Assembly (NCBI RefSeq): GCF_001304615.2
Contig: NZ_CP032683.1
Coordinates: 248,001 to 312,000 of the forward strand
Origin: Methanosarcina flavescens
GTDB lineage: Archaea > Halobacteriota > Methanosarcinia > Methanosarcinales > Methanosarcinaceae
Length of the DNA: 64,000 nucleotides
Reading direction: 5' to 3'
The first letter of the stretch is position 1. Every line of letters begins with the position of its first letter. The notes under the pieces are model-generated. The model was given only the letters and a program-made list of their open reading frames with translations, was not told the DNA's origin and searched no databases. The position numbers and the translations under genes were made by a program. This document shows, one piece after another, positions 10,259-18,469 of the stretch.

Positions 10259-10453
10259 ATGAGTATGATGCTTGAGGAAATTTTCAGCCAGCTAAAAGAT
10301 CTCGAGAAAAAATTCAATGAAATCAAGTATCCGCCAGAAACTGCATTTCAGCCGTCCTTCGCTTCTAAAATCCGGAAAGCGGAAAAGGATAGCTTACTCC
10401 ATAACCTGCCTGCTTTTGAGTTTAATGAACTTTTCGAAAAGGTAGAGGAATGA
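10259..10453 (+). CDS. Antitoxin-like small protein upstream of RelE-family toxin
   Basis: A charged helical protein of about 64 residues (LEEIFSQLKDLEKKFNEI and a C-terminal FEFNELFEKVEE). Its stop overlaps the start of the toxin gene by four bases (ATGA), the usual coupling in type II toxin-antitoxin operons. The start is uncertain: TTG 10256, ATG 10259, 10265 and 10268 are all in frame, and none has a clear ribosome site. Antitoxin identity rests on size, position and overlap, not on a recognised DNA-binding fold. Confidence 0.65.
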   Translation: MSMMLEEIFSQLKDLEKKFNEIKYPPETAFQPSFASKIRKAEKDSLLHNLPAFEFNELFEKVEE

Positions 10454-10731
10454 CATACAGAGTAGCCCTTCACCCCTCGGTCCGCAGAAACCTTAAAAAC
10501 CTGTATCGACTTGACAGGCAAAGTTACGATTACGTAAAACACCGCCTCAGCCTTCTGGCTTACAGACCGGAGATGGGCATCCCTCTTGAAGCCGAATTTC
10601 AGGGAAAATGGAGAATTCATATCGGTCCCTTTGTGCTTGTCTATACTTTCGATAAAGCCACGAACATCCTTACCTTGCTTGTTCTCGAACATTATACACG
10701 GGCATACAATATGTATACCGCTTATGCGTGA
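10450..10731 (+). CDS. RelE/ParE superfamily toxin
   Basis: A 93-residue protein with the RelE-type plan: an N-terminal helix pair rich in basic residues (HPSVRRNLKNL), a middle EFQGKWRIHIGPFVLVYTFD strand block matching the family's G-x-W/Y-R-I-x-x-G core, and an aromatic C-terminus (LEHYTRAYNMY). RelE members cleave mRNA on the ribosome; ParE members poison gyrase, and the sequence alone does not decide between them. It is translationally coupled to the preceding small protein. Confidence 0.75.
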   Translation: MTYRVALHPSVRRNLKNLYRLDRQSYDYVKHRLSLLAYRPEMGIPLEAEFQGKWRIHIGPFVLVYTFDKATNILTLLVLEHYTRAYNMYTAYA

Positions 10732-10739
10732 GGTCTCAC

Positions 10740-10895
10740 TCCCAAACTCCGCAAACTTCCCACAAGCCTTTTCAAAAAACTGCTTGACTGCAAGCCTTTT
10801 GAAAGAAGGCTTGAGCGCAAACTTTTTAGAAAAAAGTTTGATCAAAAACCGGCGTGACGGCGTGGTCAAGCGGCGCAACGGTTTGTTGAGAAAAA
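10740..10895. repeat. Palindromic intergenic repeat block (copy 1)
   Basis: A string of hairpin-forming segments between the toxin gene and the metallopeptidase. It includes AAGCCTT...AAGGCTT near 10795-10815 and CAAACTTTTT...AAAAAGTTTG near 10820, followed by GATCAAAAACC and GGCGCAACGG. The same words recur at 57906-58085, so this is a dispersed intergenic family, not part of either gene. Confidence 0.7.
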
Positions 10896-10962
10896 AGAGA
10901 AAAGTTAAAACGGAGCCTGATGTAAGATCTGCAAGAGTCAGGATTTAATCGAGGAAATCAAT

Positions 10963-11700
10963 ATGAGAAAAAACGACAGAATCAATGCCTGTGGCCGGAC
11001 TATAAGTTATGAGATTGTTTATAGTAAAAAGAGAAAGAGAGCAGCTATTTTAGTCCGTCCCGACCTGGGAATTGAATTCCGGGCGCCTCAGGGTTTGAGT
11101 GCGGATATTATCAGGGGAATGGTCGAAAGAAAAGCGCAGTGGATTGTTAAAAAACTTGAATTTTTCGAGGCAAACAGGCTGCCTGATCAGAGTAAGCAGT
11201 ATTCCGAAGGTGAAAGCTATCTTTATCTCGGCAAGGAATACCCTCTAAAAATCGTATTCACGGATAGTATTAAAAAACCCCTGGCTATTCTTAAGGATTC
11301 TGAGCTTAGGGTTGAGATTCCGGGGAATACTTCTGAAGATCAAATCTCGTTCCTGGTGAAAGAAACGATCTGGAGTTTTTATAGTGAACGTGCCAGAGAG
11401 GAAATTGAGAAGCTTCTGAGGATTTATTCGAAAAAACTCGGGGTAGTTACTCCGGTTTTTAAGGTGAAGCATCAGAAACGGCGCTGGGGAAGTTGTTCCG
11501 CAGACAATGTCCTGAGGATAAATTTCCAGCTTATCATGGCTCCGCCCGATCAGCTTGAGTATGTGGTAGTACATGAACTCTGCCACGTAAAAGAGAAAAA
11601 TCATTCTGAGCGGTTCTGGAAGCTGGTCAGGGAACTGATGCCTGATTATCAGGAACACAGGAACAACCTGAAAAAAGACGGCTGGAAATACGTGCTTTGA
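10963..11700 (+). CDS. YgjP-type (DUF45) zinc metallopeptidase
   Basis: A 245-residue protein of the YgjP/DUF45 (PF01863) family, related to SprT and WLM metallopeptidases. The zinc site is H204-E205-x2-H208 (VVHELCHVKEKNHSERFW), with the family's second conserved motif RRWGSCS just before it (about residues 173-179) and the downstream His in KNHSERF as likely third ligand. GAGGAAAT gives a ribosome site before the ATG. Members often sit beside restriction or other defence genes; here the neighbour is a toxin-antitoxin pair. The cellular substrate is unknown. Confidence 0.88.
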   Translation: MRKNDRINACGRTISYEIVYSKKRKRAAILVRPDLGIEFRAPQGLSADIIRGMVERKAQWIVKKLEFFEANRLPDQSKQYSEGESYLYLGKEYPLKIVFTDSIKKPLAILKDSELRVEIPGNTSEDQISFLVKETIWSFYSERAREEIEKLLRIYSKKLGVVTPVFKVKHQKRRWGSCSADNVLRINFQLIMAPPDQLEYVVVHELCHVKEKNHSERFWKLVRELMPDYQEHRNNLKKDGWKYVL

Positions 11701-12498
11701 AGTCGGTAAAACTGGTATTGACTCTTAAGTCCTGTTACATTACATTCGAGAAAATTTTTGCGTTGATAAATAAAATATTTTGTTTTACAACTCGCAGTGT
11801 TATATTAAGTAGTTTATAGCTATATGAAAGTATGGTATACTTTAAGATACCTTCCTATTATATACTCAAAAGGTGATGGTTAGTATGAATTTCAGAGAAG
11901 ACGCGTCTCAAAACAAATTAGGAGTTTTATAAATACTCTGACCTCGCCCTTTTACAGATTCTTATTCTTGATACACACCACTTTTTATTTTTTTCTATTA
12001 TCTTGATATCTTTACATTTAATGGATACAAAGTTTCCATTAAATGTACGCCTGGTTTTGCTGAATTTTTAGCTCTATTTACCGAATCCTATGTTTATTCC
12101 CTTCAATATCCGCTTCTTCCTCTAATAATAAAGAGCAGCGGGCAGGAGGACAATAACTCCAATTCCCCCTCTAATTCCTCCTATCAGATGATTTTAATAA
12201 GGATAGAATATTGTCCAGACCCCATATGTCTGCAATTGAAAAATCCGTGCGTATAAAGCCAAATTCAGAAGGTGTTTATTTAGCTGTATTTAGAATACGT
12301 AGTAGAATTAGATTACTTCCTGACAGAATTAAAACTTTCTCATTTATGAAATCCCAGGTATCCAGTCAAATTGGAGCAGTATGAGAGCAGTATGAGAATG
12401 CATCCCTACAGTAAGCTTAAATTAAGGAAGACCGTAATATTAATTACAACGAAAAAGTAGCTAAATTTAAATACAGCATTGTATGAGGGGTATTTTTA
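11701..12498. other. Gene-free spacer
   Basis: No coding signal seen in about 800 bases. The only clear structure is the inverted repeat at 12014-12046. AT-rich sequence near 12465-12490 may hold the promoter of the next gene. Confidence 0.4.
12014..12046. repeat. Perfect 12-bp inverted repeat
   Basis: ACATTTAATGGA and its exact complement TCCATTAAATGT are separated by nine bases. The preceding T-rich run and isolated location would fit a terminator or a regulator site; neither can be decided from sequence. Confidence 0.55.
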
Positions 12499-12813
12499 AT
12501 GGAAAGTGGATCAGTTTCTTCAAATAGTATAAATTCTGGAGATATTGTTTCGGGGAATTGCATTGATTCAGGCAATTACACGAGCGGCGCAAGGAGACAC
12601 CTTTCCGGTGAAATCTTTTATCACCTTTTTAGTTCGAAGGATGAAGAATCATCGATCTTCCTTCTGAGCGTACTGCTTATGACTTCGGGTCTCATTTTAT
12701 TTATCTACGGCCTTATTAGCGAGCAGTTATACCAGTTTATAATGGCTTTCTTCTTCCTGGTTCCTGGACTTGTTCTGGACGATGCAAAACAGCAGCAGTT
12801 GTGCGCAAGGTAA
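12499..12813 (+). CDS. Small hypothetical membrane protein
   Basis: A 104-residue protein, not recognised. The first 30 residues are Ser/Asn/Gly-rich with a near-repeat (NSINSGDIVSGNCIDSGNYTSG). Two hydrophobic segments follow, about residues 50-72 (IFLLSVLLMTSGLILFIYGL) and 78-95, so it is probably a two-pass membrane protein. A GAGGGG ribosome site lies eight or so bases before the ATG. Its neighbours give no clue to function. Confidence 0.6.
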   Translation: MESGSVSSNSINSGDIVSGNCIDSGNYTSGARRHLSGEIFYHLFSSKDEESSIFLLSVLLMTSGLILFIYGLISEQLYQFIMAFFFLVPGLVLDDAKQQQLCAR

Positions 12814-13071
12814 AATTCCCGACTTCAATTATTCTCATTATTTTTCTCAATTTCACCTGTGTTTCTGTTTTTTTCTAAGCTGCTATTTTCCCATACTGTT
12901 ATTACTTTCCCGACCTCATCGACGATTTTACTCAAAGTTGCAGGGTGATCATTTCCAGGGAAGCGCATTGTATCCCGGCTCTCTTGTACAGGAAAAGCAG
13001 GAGAAAGTAACAAGTATATACGAAACATATTTTGTTATTGAGACGAGAGCTCTGAACGAGGTAGTGGCTTT

Positions 13072-13419
13072 ATGCGAGCCGAAGAAAGAGACCGGGAAGA
13101 TTCTTTGATTGACATTCTTGATTCAATTGAAAAAATCGAGAGTTTCATTGAGGGATTTGAATTTGAGGATTTTTCTGCAGATGATAAAACCATATACGCT
13201 GTGATTCTGGCTCTCGAAATTATTGGAGAGGCTATGAAAGATTTGCCGGATTCCTTGAAACTGAAACATCCTGAGGTTCCGTGGAGAGAAATATCCGGGC
13301 TGCGCGACAAAATGGTCTACGGCGATTTTGGTCTTGATCTTGAGGCTATCTGGAACATAGCAGTGGAATACGTTTCATCCTTAAAGCCATTGATTGTAAG
13401 AATTTTGAACGAAAGGTAA
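13072..13419 (+). CDS. HepT/DUF86-like HEPN protein with altered catalytic motif
   Basis: A 115-residue all-helical protein matching the HepT (DUF86) subgroup of HEPN ribonuclease toxins (LIDILDSIEKIESFIEGF, then VILALEIIGEAMKDLP and VPWREISGLRDKMVYGDFGLD). Active HepT carries R-x4-H-x-Y. At the same place this protein reads R-D-K-M-V-Y-G-D, so the catalytic His is Tyr and the Tyr is Asp. No MntA-type nucleotidyltransferase antitoxin is visible on either side. It is therefore likely a catalytically dead relic or a protein with another role. The N-terminus (MRAEERDRED) is slightly unusual but in frame. Confidence 0.8.
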   Translation: MRAEERDREDSLIDILDSIEKIESFIEGFEFEDFSADDKTIYAVILALEIIGEAMKDLPDSLKLKHPEVPWREISGLRDKMVYGDFGLDLEAIWNIAVEYVSSLKPLIVRILNER

Positions 13420-13690
13420 TCTATCTCCCGAGTTTTAACTTTGTCCTCTGTCATTAATCCCCTTAAGTAACGATCTTCTTAAGTAAGAGGCCATATACGG
13501 GCGTCAGCCCTGAAATAATACATCGTATGCAAGATCGTAAATTTAAGATCATTTTATAAAAGCAGTCATAATTTAGCTGCCATAAGTTTGAAACTTTTGT
13601 TTAAATGTCACCATTCCAGCATAAGGTCGTGTATACCCGTTTATCTATTAGATGGATTGACTATACTTCGCCAGTTTGCGATTAAATCTT
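13420..13690. other. Start of a 1.6-kb gene-free region
   Basis: No coding signal. The region from 13420 to 15038 contains no believable gene but holds the two RNA candidates and the upstream motif listed separately; the stretches between them show nothing further that I can support. Confidence 0.4.
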
Positions 13691-13719
13691 TAAGTTTATA
13701 TATAATGAAGTACTCTACG

Positions 13720-13817
13720 ATATTGGGCATCTGGGAAGGTCATAAGAGACCTTTTAACTCTTTTTAATAACCCCCCCATACCCCCCCAACTCCCCAATGA
13801 CCGGATGCCCAATCCCA
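13720..13817 (+). ncRNA. Candidate small RNA: long hairpin with C-rich loop
   Basis: A TATA-like TTTATATATA at about 13692-13701 lies about 25 bases upstream of a strong interrupted inverted repeat. The left arm is TTGGGCATC (about 13722) plus GGTCAT; the right arm is ATGACC plus GATGCCCAA (ending about 13816). The loop carries two runs of seven C and a third of four. An unpaired C-run could pair with G-rich ribosome binding sites, as described for some Methanosarcina sRNAs. Structure and promoter are read directly; expression and targets are inference. No coding frame covers it. Confidence 0.5.
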
Positions 13818-14039
13818 ATTAATGCTATATTTTTTGTATCCTTTTTCTCCAGCAATATCGTTTGCTATTGCATATGCTGATAATACCTTTCATTTTTCGG
13901 CATATAGTTTCATACTAAAAGCCTTCCACACCCTTGCACACGTTCCACACCTCTAAACTTAAAATCCCAATAAAAACAATCCACATTATGTTCGAAAAAT
14001 TTGTCCCTGAAAGATATTTTAATCTTCTGCCCTAAATTT

Positions 14040-14190
14040 TCAAATCCGGTCAGGATAGCACATTATACGGAGCCCGGACAGGGCAAGTGGACATAATGCT
14101 ATTTGCCGCACACTCTGTGAGTCAATGACAGAGAGCGGCGACACAATGTGCAGGCAACCGAGAGATCCGTCCGGAACTCATGCTTTCAAC
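14040..14190 (+). ncRNA. Candidate multi-stem structured RNA
   Basis: A G+C-richer island in A+T-rich DNA with nested complementarity. The closing stem is CCGG..GGAT (about 14046-14056) with ATCC..CCGG (about 14166-14175). Inside it are GCACATT with AATGTGC, and GCCGC-aca-CTCTGT with ACAGAG-a-GCGGC. An alternative pairing ATAGC..ATTAT with ATAATGCTAT is also possible, so two exclusive folds can be drawn. A TATA-like GATATTTTAATC sits about 28 bases upstream. It lacks the RNase P GAGGAAAGUCC core and the SRP helix 8 motif, and I do not recognise it. Confidence 0.5.
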
Positions 14191-15038
14191 AGCTAAGGCG
14201 GGTTTAATGCTTGTGTTTGGAATCTATCAGTAGGTAGATATATTGCATAGTTTCCAAATTTTAGAATTCTAAAAGGACATTTAGGAGATCTGCAACATTT
14301 TTAAGGTTATTCTGACAATAAAAAGTTTAAAAAAATTTATTCCTGGAATATTGCCTTTAAACTTTTTCCGATTTAGAATTGCTTGCATTTCAGATAAGAA
14401 AAACTTTTAATCAATAATTGATAGGGGCATTTACAGGGCTAAGAGAATGCTCTGAATAAAGAGGATGCTCAGAATATGCAATAATGAGCTAAGAAATGGT
14501 GTAATACTTATCCAGTTTGGAAAACAAACATATTTTGATATTCCATAAAATGTGAAGAGATTTTATTCCTGAATTTCAACGATCTACCTTCAAAAGCTAA
14601 AGTTTAAAGCCGTTTATTAGCCTAAAACTCATTATAAACCGATATAATTAGCATATAAACTTTAAAAAGGCTTATTTATCCTATATAATAATTTTAAACT
14701 ATTATTTTATTAAATAATCCTCTGTAAGCTGTTTTTGGGTATAAGTATATTTATATTTAATCTAACTAATTTTAGCATTGTCAAGCCGCAATCAGGCGGC
14801 AGGACAACTGGATTTAACTCCAATAACCGGCAGATAGCCAGAAAAACAATTCCAGAAAAACAATTTAAAACGAAGTACAAAACCGATAGCCTCAGAAGCA
14901 GATATGAAACAAATCTGTAAGATCTGTCGGTGTTTATCATCAAATTGGGTCAGATACTAAAGTGGGTATAAATAAACTTTGAAAAGTTTAAATAAACTTT
15001 AAAGAGTTTAAAAGAATTGGATTTCGGAGTGGATAAAC
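14191..15038. other. Leader and spacer before the Lys/Trp-rich protein gene
   Basis: No gene. Contains a GCCGC/GCGGC hairpin near 14800, a tandem CCAGAAAAACAATT pair near 14840-14870, and the ATAAGTAT-type motif at 14741. If transcription starts near 14770, the next gene has a long 5' leader. Confidence 0.35.
14741..14760 (+). promoter_or_regulatory. Shared ATAAGTAT..TTATATTT motif (copy 1)
   Basis: ATAAGTATATTTATATTTAA, nearly identical to the segment at 18108-18127 and close to that at 31735-31754. Each lies upstream of a gene for a secreted protein of unusual composition. It may combine a TATA box with a regulator half-site. Confidence 0.4.
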
Positions 15039-15407
15039 GTGAAAATGAGAAAAGTAATTGGAATTCTCATGGCAGTCTGTTTTGTACTGTCAGTGACCGT
15101 TGCATCAGTTGGTGCAGCACCCTTTGACAAAGACAAGAAGTTTGACAAAGATAAGAAGTTCGACAACAAGAAGAGGTTCGACAACAGAAAGAAGTGGAAC
15201 AACGAGAAAAAGAAGTGGGACAACGAGAAAAAGAAGTGGGACAGAGAGAAAAAGAAATGGGACAATGACAGGAAGAAATGGAACTTTAAGAAGCACGGCA
15301 AAGATTTCAAGAGATGGAACACACTTTACATGAAATGGTACCAGATGTACATCAAATGGCTCTTCGGTTACAACAAGTTCTTCAGCCAATATCACAAGTA
15401 TTACTGA
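15039..15407 (+). CDS. Secreted Lys/Trp-rich tandem-repeat protein
   Basis: A 122-residue protein with a Sec signal peptide (VIGILMAVCFVLSVTVASVGA). About eight short repeats follow, built on KKFDKD and then KKWDNEK (residues about 28-80), and a Trp/Tyr-rich tail (YMKWYQMYIKWLFGY). The mature protein is extremely basic and would form one charged helix or bind polyanions; function unknown. GTG 15039 follows GGAG by nine bases and is preferred to ATG 15045. The signal peptide resembles that of the protein at 17545-17874, suggesting a shared export route or family origin. A terminator follows at 15574-15631. Confidence 0.8.
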   Translation: MKMRKVIGILMAVCFVLSVTVASVGAAPFDKDKKFDKDKKFDNKKRFDNRKKWNNEKKKWDNEKKKWDREKKKWDNDRKKWNFKKHGKDFKRWNTLYMKWYQMYIKWLFGYNKFFSQYHKYY

Positions 15408-15573
15408 AGCAGAGTGAGAAATGGCTGAAAACTAAAGGATGAAAAGTAAACCGATGAGTATTCTTTGAATACCCCTTTGGATTAATGAAACAGTAATTTG
15501 GATTAAGAACCAATAAACTTGGATTAAGAACCAATAAGATCCAGAGCAGTAAGAACCATACTGCTCAAAGAGT

Positions 15574-15631
15574 GGGGAGGTTCATGAAACCACCATTGAG
15601 GGGATAGTGACCTCCTCTCCAGCTTTTTTTT
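15574..15631 (+). terminator. Stem-loop plus T-tract terminator
   Basis: GGGGAGGT pairs with ACCTCC-t-CTCC and is followed by eight T residues (15624-15631). A second perfect hairpin, GAGCAGT/ACTGCTC, lies just before it at 15544-15566. It fits termination of the gene ending at 15407. Confidence 0.6.
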
Positions 15632-15751
15632 CGTTCCATCATTGTCAGTAAGAGAAATCCTCTGTAAGTCATATGAATTTGTCGTTCTTTACCGTGCAAG
15701 CTTTACCATTCCTTTCTGTGCGAGCTTTACCGACTCTTTTTACCGTGTGCC

Positions 15752-16726
15752 CTATCTGCGTCCCTCATCCGTCAAAACCACAATATTCTCACGACCATGC
15801 TTGAGCTTCTTAATCAGTCCTCTCTTTTCCAGTTCTGAAAGCAGGAGGCTGACTTTTACTTCGGAGTACTCCAGCCTGCGACGAAGGTCTTTCTGGGAAA
15901 TCTTGCCTCTGCGACTACGAATTACATCCAGGATCTCAAGCTGATCTTCTGAGAGAGGAAGTTTTCTCAAAGCAGCAGTCTCAATTTCGGAGTTACCTGC
16001 AGTTTCTATTAATGGCACTACCCTTGAGTCGCCTACCGGCTCTATTACAGACCCTTTTATGGAAGCTACCTCTCCTGTACTTCCGGACTCCAGCTTTACC
16101 CCAAAACCAGGACTTTTATCAAAAATTTTTGCCAGAAATCCTTTTGTACTGGATTTTCCTGCCTGAGACCTGCGTCCTTTAATCTCATTTAGCTTTCTAG
16201 AAAGTTTATAGCCCCCGCCGAGCAGAAAAAGAAACATAAGGGTTACTGGCAGGTAACTTAAAGTAAAAGAATCAGTAGAAGAGTCCGTCTTGGCTTCTTC
16301 GATGGGGCTCACATCATTGTCATAACCACTTTTATCTTCAACTGTTCCTGTTACCGGATTTTCGGACACTGGATAAAGCAGGAGATCAAAGACATAGTTG
16401 CCTTCATCTTCAATTTTTAAAGTTGCTTGTTTTGAGTAGATCACAGTCCCGTTCCGGTAATACCTGGCTGTAATAATATAGTCCCCAGACCCCAGTTCAA
16501 AGGAATATGTGCCATTTTTTGCTACTATGGATTGAGGAGGATTGGAATTTATATTAATAACAGTATCGTTCAGGGGCTCAAGGGTATCCCATGCATACGT
16601 TGCTCCGTGAATGGTTGCAGTGACGTTGCTATCTGCTAGGAAGGGTACCCCTGAAACAGGTAAAGCAGATACCCCCAAAGCGAGTAAAGCAGAAGTGCAA
16701 AGAATAATGTATGACCTCAGTTTCAT
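15752..16726 (-). CDS. Membrane-anchored winged-helix transcriptional regulator
   Basis: A 324-residue protein in three parts. A signal or anchor sequence (residues 1-27) leads an extracellular beta-rich domain with carboxypeptidase-regulatory/PEGA-like features (NGTYSFELGSGDYIITARYY). A transmembrane helix follows at about 155-177 (SYLPVTLMFLFLLGGGYKL). The cytoplasmic part has a basic linker and a C-terminal winged helix (LSEDQLEILDVIRSRRGKISQKDLRRRLEYSEVKVSLLLSELEKRGLI). This layout is common in Methanosarcina one-component sensors that hold the DNA-binding domain at the membrane. It lies between two secreted-protein genes and may control them, which is inference. The linker contains the GDSRVVPL segment shared with the gene at 18470. 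Confidence 0.85.
   Translation of the reverse strand: MKLRSYIILCTSALLALGVSALPVSGVPFLADSNVTATIHGATYAWDTLEPLNDTVININSNPPQSIVAKNGTYSFELGSGDYIITARYYRNGTVIYSKQATLKIEDEGNYVFDLLLYPVSENPVTGTVEDKSGYDNDVSPIEEAKTDSSTDSFTLSYLPVTLMFLFLLGGGYKLSRKLNEIKGRRSQAGKSSTKGFLAKIFDKSPGFGVKLESGSTGEVASIKGSVIEPVGDSRVVPLIETAGNSEIETAALRKLPLSEDQLEILDVIRSRRGKISQKDLRRRLEYSEVKVSLLLSELEKRGLIKKLKHGRENIVVLTDEGRR
16009..16034 (-). repeat. 26-bp coding repeat, copy A
   Basis: These 26 bases are identical to 19186-19211. In this gene they encode the linker segment GDSRVVPL; in the unrelated DUF5996 gene they encode the same residues in the same frame. The bases on both sides differ. Confidence 0.75.
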
Positions 16727-17475
16727 CTCAACCAGTAAATCCAGTATTGTAAGTTGAGACCATGGGAACCAGCTGCCAAAATTGTAAGCATAAATCTCTG
16801 TAGTTTTGCAGATACAGGAAATCCGCTCGTTTTAGGATCTTATCGGTAACCCGCCCCCATGACCCGATATATATCTGATATAGTGAGCACATCCCGAAAT
16901 TGCTTCTGGTAAGATCAAATATGTAATTTTGAAGCAAGCTCACTGCGAACTTTCTTTACGTTTATAGACTACTACGGTTACTGATAAGTAAGTATAAATT
17001 ATAAATAAATATTTCGTCTCTTATTTATTTCTATATAAATTAAGCAACGAAAACAGTCTATCAAGCATATAAATAGGTTTTAAATTATTATTAGCATTAT
17101 AATCTCATGAAAATATTTTAATTATTATATAATGCTATAATATAGCCTGTATACGGAATTCTTCTCTTTTAATAAAGTTAACAGACAATAGGACGATTTA
17201 TAACTCAGTACCACATCCAATCCTTTTATATGGACACAGTGAATAAACCTGAAAGAATATTTTATATTATAGTCGAGCTAAAAATCTATAGATAAGATTA
17301 TTAAACAAGCCTACCATGTGAATCATTAAGCGAAATCGTTAAACAGGGCTACAAAACAGTAATTCTCACATGAATTCTTAATGCCGGCACGTCTAGCAAC
17401 CACCACATAATAATATTATCCTGCTCGGGCTTTGAGAGTTTTTTAACTCTTGCTTCAGCTCTTTATATCTAAGTA
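16727..17475. other. Gene-free spacer
   Basis: A+T-rich, no convincing gene. TATA-like runs near 16985-17030 could serve the regulator on the minus strand. A minus-strand frame at 16728-16943 lacks a ribosome site and any similarity and is not accepted. Confidence 0.35.
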
Positions 17476-17553
17476 CATTTTACTTTAACATTTTACTTTA
17501 ACATTTTACTTTAACATTTTACTTTAACATTTTACTTTAACATTTTACTTTAA
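17476..17553. repeat. Six perfect 13-bp tandem repeats
   Basis: The unit CATTTTACTTTAA is repeated six times without a mismatch. The array overlaps the last codons and stop of the secreted protein gene on the minus strand (stop at 17545-17547), so repeat-number change would alter its 3' end. Confidence 0.95.
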
Positions 17554-17874
17554 GCACAGATATCTATTTTCGTTGTAACCATCGAGGTATCCTTTCTGGA
17601 AGCCTCTGTTATAGTTATCTCTGTAGAATTTGGTCCATCTGTTATCATTGGAAGGGGAAGGAATCTTCGAGAGAACTTCTTTGATACCGTATTTACTGCA
17701 GTCTTTCTGGCCCTGTGTTTTGCCGCCTTTGTAACCTTTCCTGTAGCCATCATTGTAACCATTCTTGCTGCTATCAACTGCACTTGCTGATGCTGCTGTT
17801 ACTGACAATACAAAACAAACTACCAGCAAAACAGCAAGAACCTTTTTTATTCTACCAGATTCTTTATTTACCAT
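17545..17874 (-). CDS. Secreted Gly/Tyr/Lys-repeat protein
   Basis: A 109-residue protein with a signal peptide (VLAVLLVVCFVLSVTAASASA) close to that of the protein at 15039. A tyrosine-glycine repeat follows (NGYNDGYRKGYKGGKTQGQKD, residues about 37-58) and returns near the end (YNRGFQKGYLDGYNENRY). Such YxxGYxxG repeats occur in archaeal surface proteins of unknown role. Two Cys (in KDCSK and YLCLK) could form a disulfide. The upstream region has a 22-bp palindrome at 18104. The 3' end runs into a 13-bp tandem array. Confidence 0.75.
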   Translation of the reverse strand: MVNKESGRIKKVLAVLLVVCFVLSVTAASASAVDSSKNGYNDGYRKGYKGGKTQGQKDCSKYGIKEVLSKIPSPSNDNRWTKFYRDNYNRGFQKGYLDGYNENRYLCLK

Positions 17875-18469
17875 ACATTATACTCCTGATTTATTTAACC
17901 GATCGAAAATCGAATTTATGCAAGCGTGAATAGCATCTGTTCTAAATTGGTGACTCTTGCTTATAGTAAAAAATTCAATTTTTAAATTCACCAGGTTGAG
18001 AGTCTAAGGTACCTGCAATTTCTGCTTCGCCTTTTGCATTTACGGAAATTATTAACTGTTTGCAGGCTGCCCGTCAACTGGTAGTTTTATTATTGGCTGG
18101 ATTAAATATAAGTATACTTATATTTACCTGCCTGCTAAAATGGCTCAAAAACAGTTTAATTAATATAATAAGTGTTTCTAAAACTTTAATTTGAGTTTAT
18201 TAGTCTATTAGATTTTTAAATGCATAAATATTCTTTAAAATTCCCATATATAGATTTATTTGCAAAAATAGCTTTTATATATTTATTCCGACCAGGAATA
18301 ATTTCCAGGTTGAAAGGCTACAACGAAGCATACTAATAAAAGATAAATTCTGTTTGAGCTCGATACCGAAGAGCAAAAGAAAAATAAAAAGACAGAAAGG
18401 GGAATACAGGGAGTGAAGCCCGAAACTCTTCTTTAAGATCCCTGTGGTTTTGAATTAAGAGCCTTTGAT
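17875..18469. other. Spacer with palindrome
   Basis: Separates the Gly/Tyr-repeat gene from the DUF5996 gene, both on the minus strand. Nothing coding; the notable element is the palindrome at 18104-18125. Confidence 0.35.
18104..18125. promoter_or_regulatory. 22-bp perfect palindrome
   Basis: AAATATAAGTA followed by its exact reverse complement, with no spacer. It contains the ATAAGTATACTTATATTTA version of the motif found at 14741 and 31735. Symmetry and position about 230 bases upstream of the secreted Gly/Tyr-repeat gene suggest a dimeric regulator site. Confidence 0.5.

Noticed and set aside
10586-10948. 120-residue ORF overlapping the RelE toxin
   Set aside because: It is in a different frame over the toxin gene and then runs through the palindromic repeat block.
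12770-13071. MntA-type antitoxin upstream of the DUF86 gene
   Set aside because: No GSRARGD-type nucleotidyltransferase motif in any frame of the 12814-13071 spacer.
14040-14190. RNase P RNA, SRP RNA, or a known riboswitch
   Set aside because: The GAGGAAAGUCC core of RNase P, the SRP helix 8 GGAAGGA/GCAGCC motif and the TPP, SAM-I, cobalamin and fluoride cores are not found.
14710-14943. Hydrophobic 77-residue frame on the minus strand
   Set aside because: Very A+T-rich, no ribosome site, overlaps the upstream region of the secreted protein gene.
17476-17553. CRISPR array
   Set aside because: The units are contiguous 13-bp copies with no spacers. The same holds for 35095-35179, 62738-62945 and the pair at 43011-43077.
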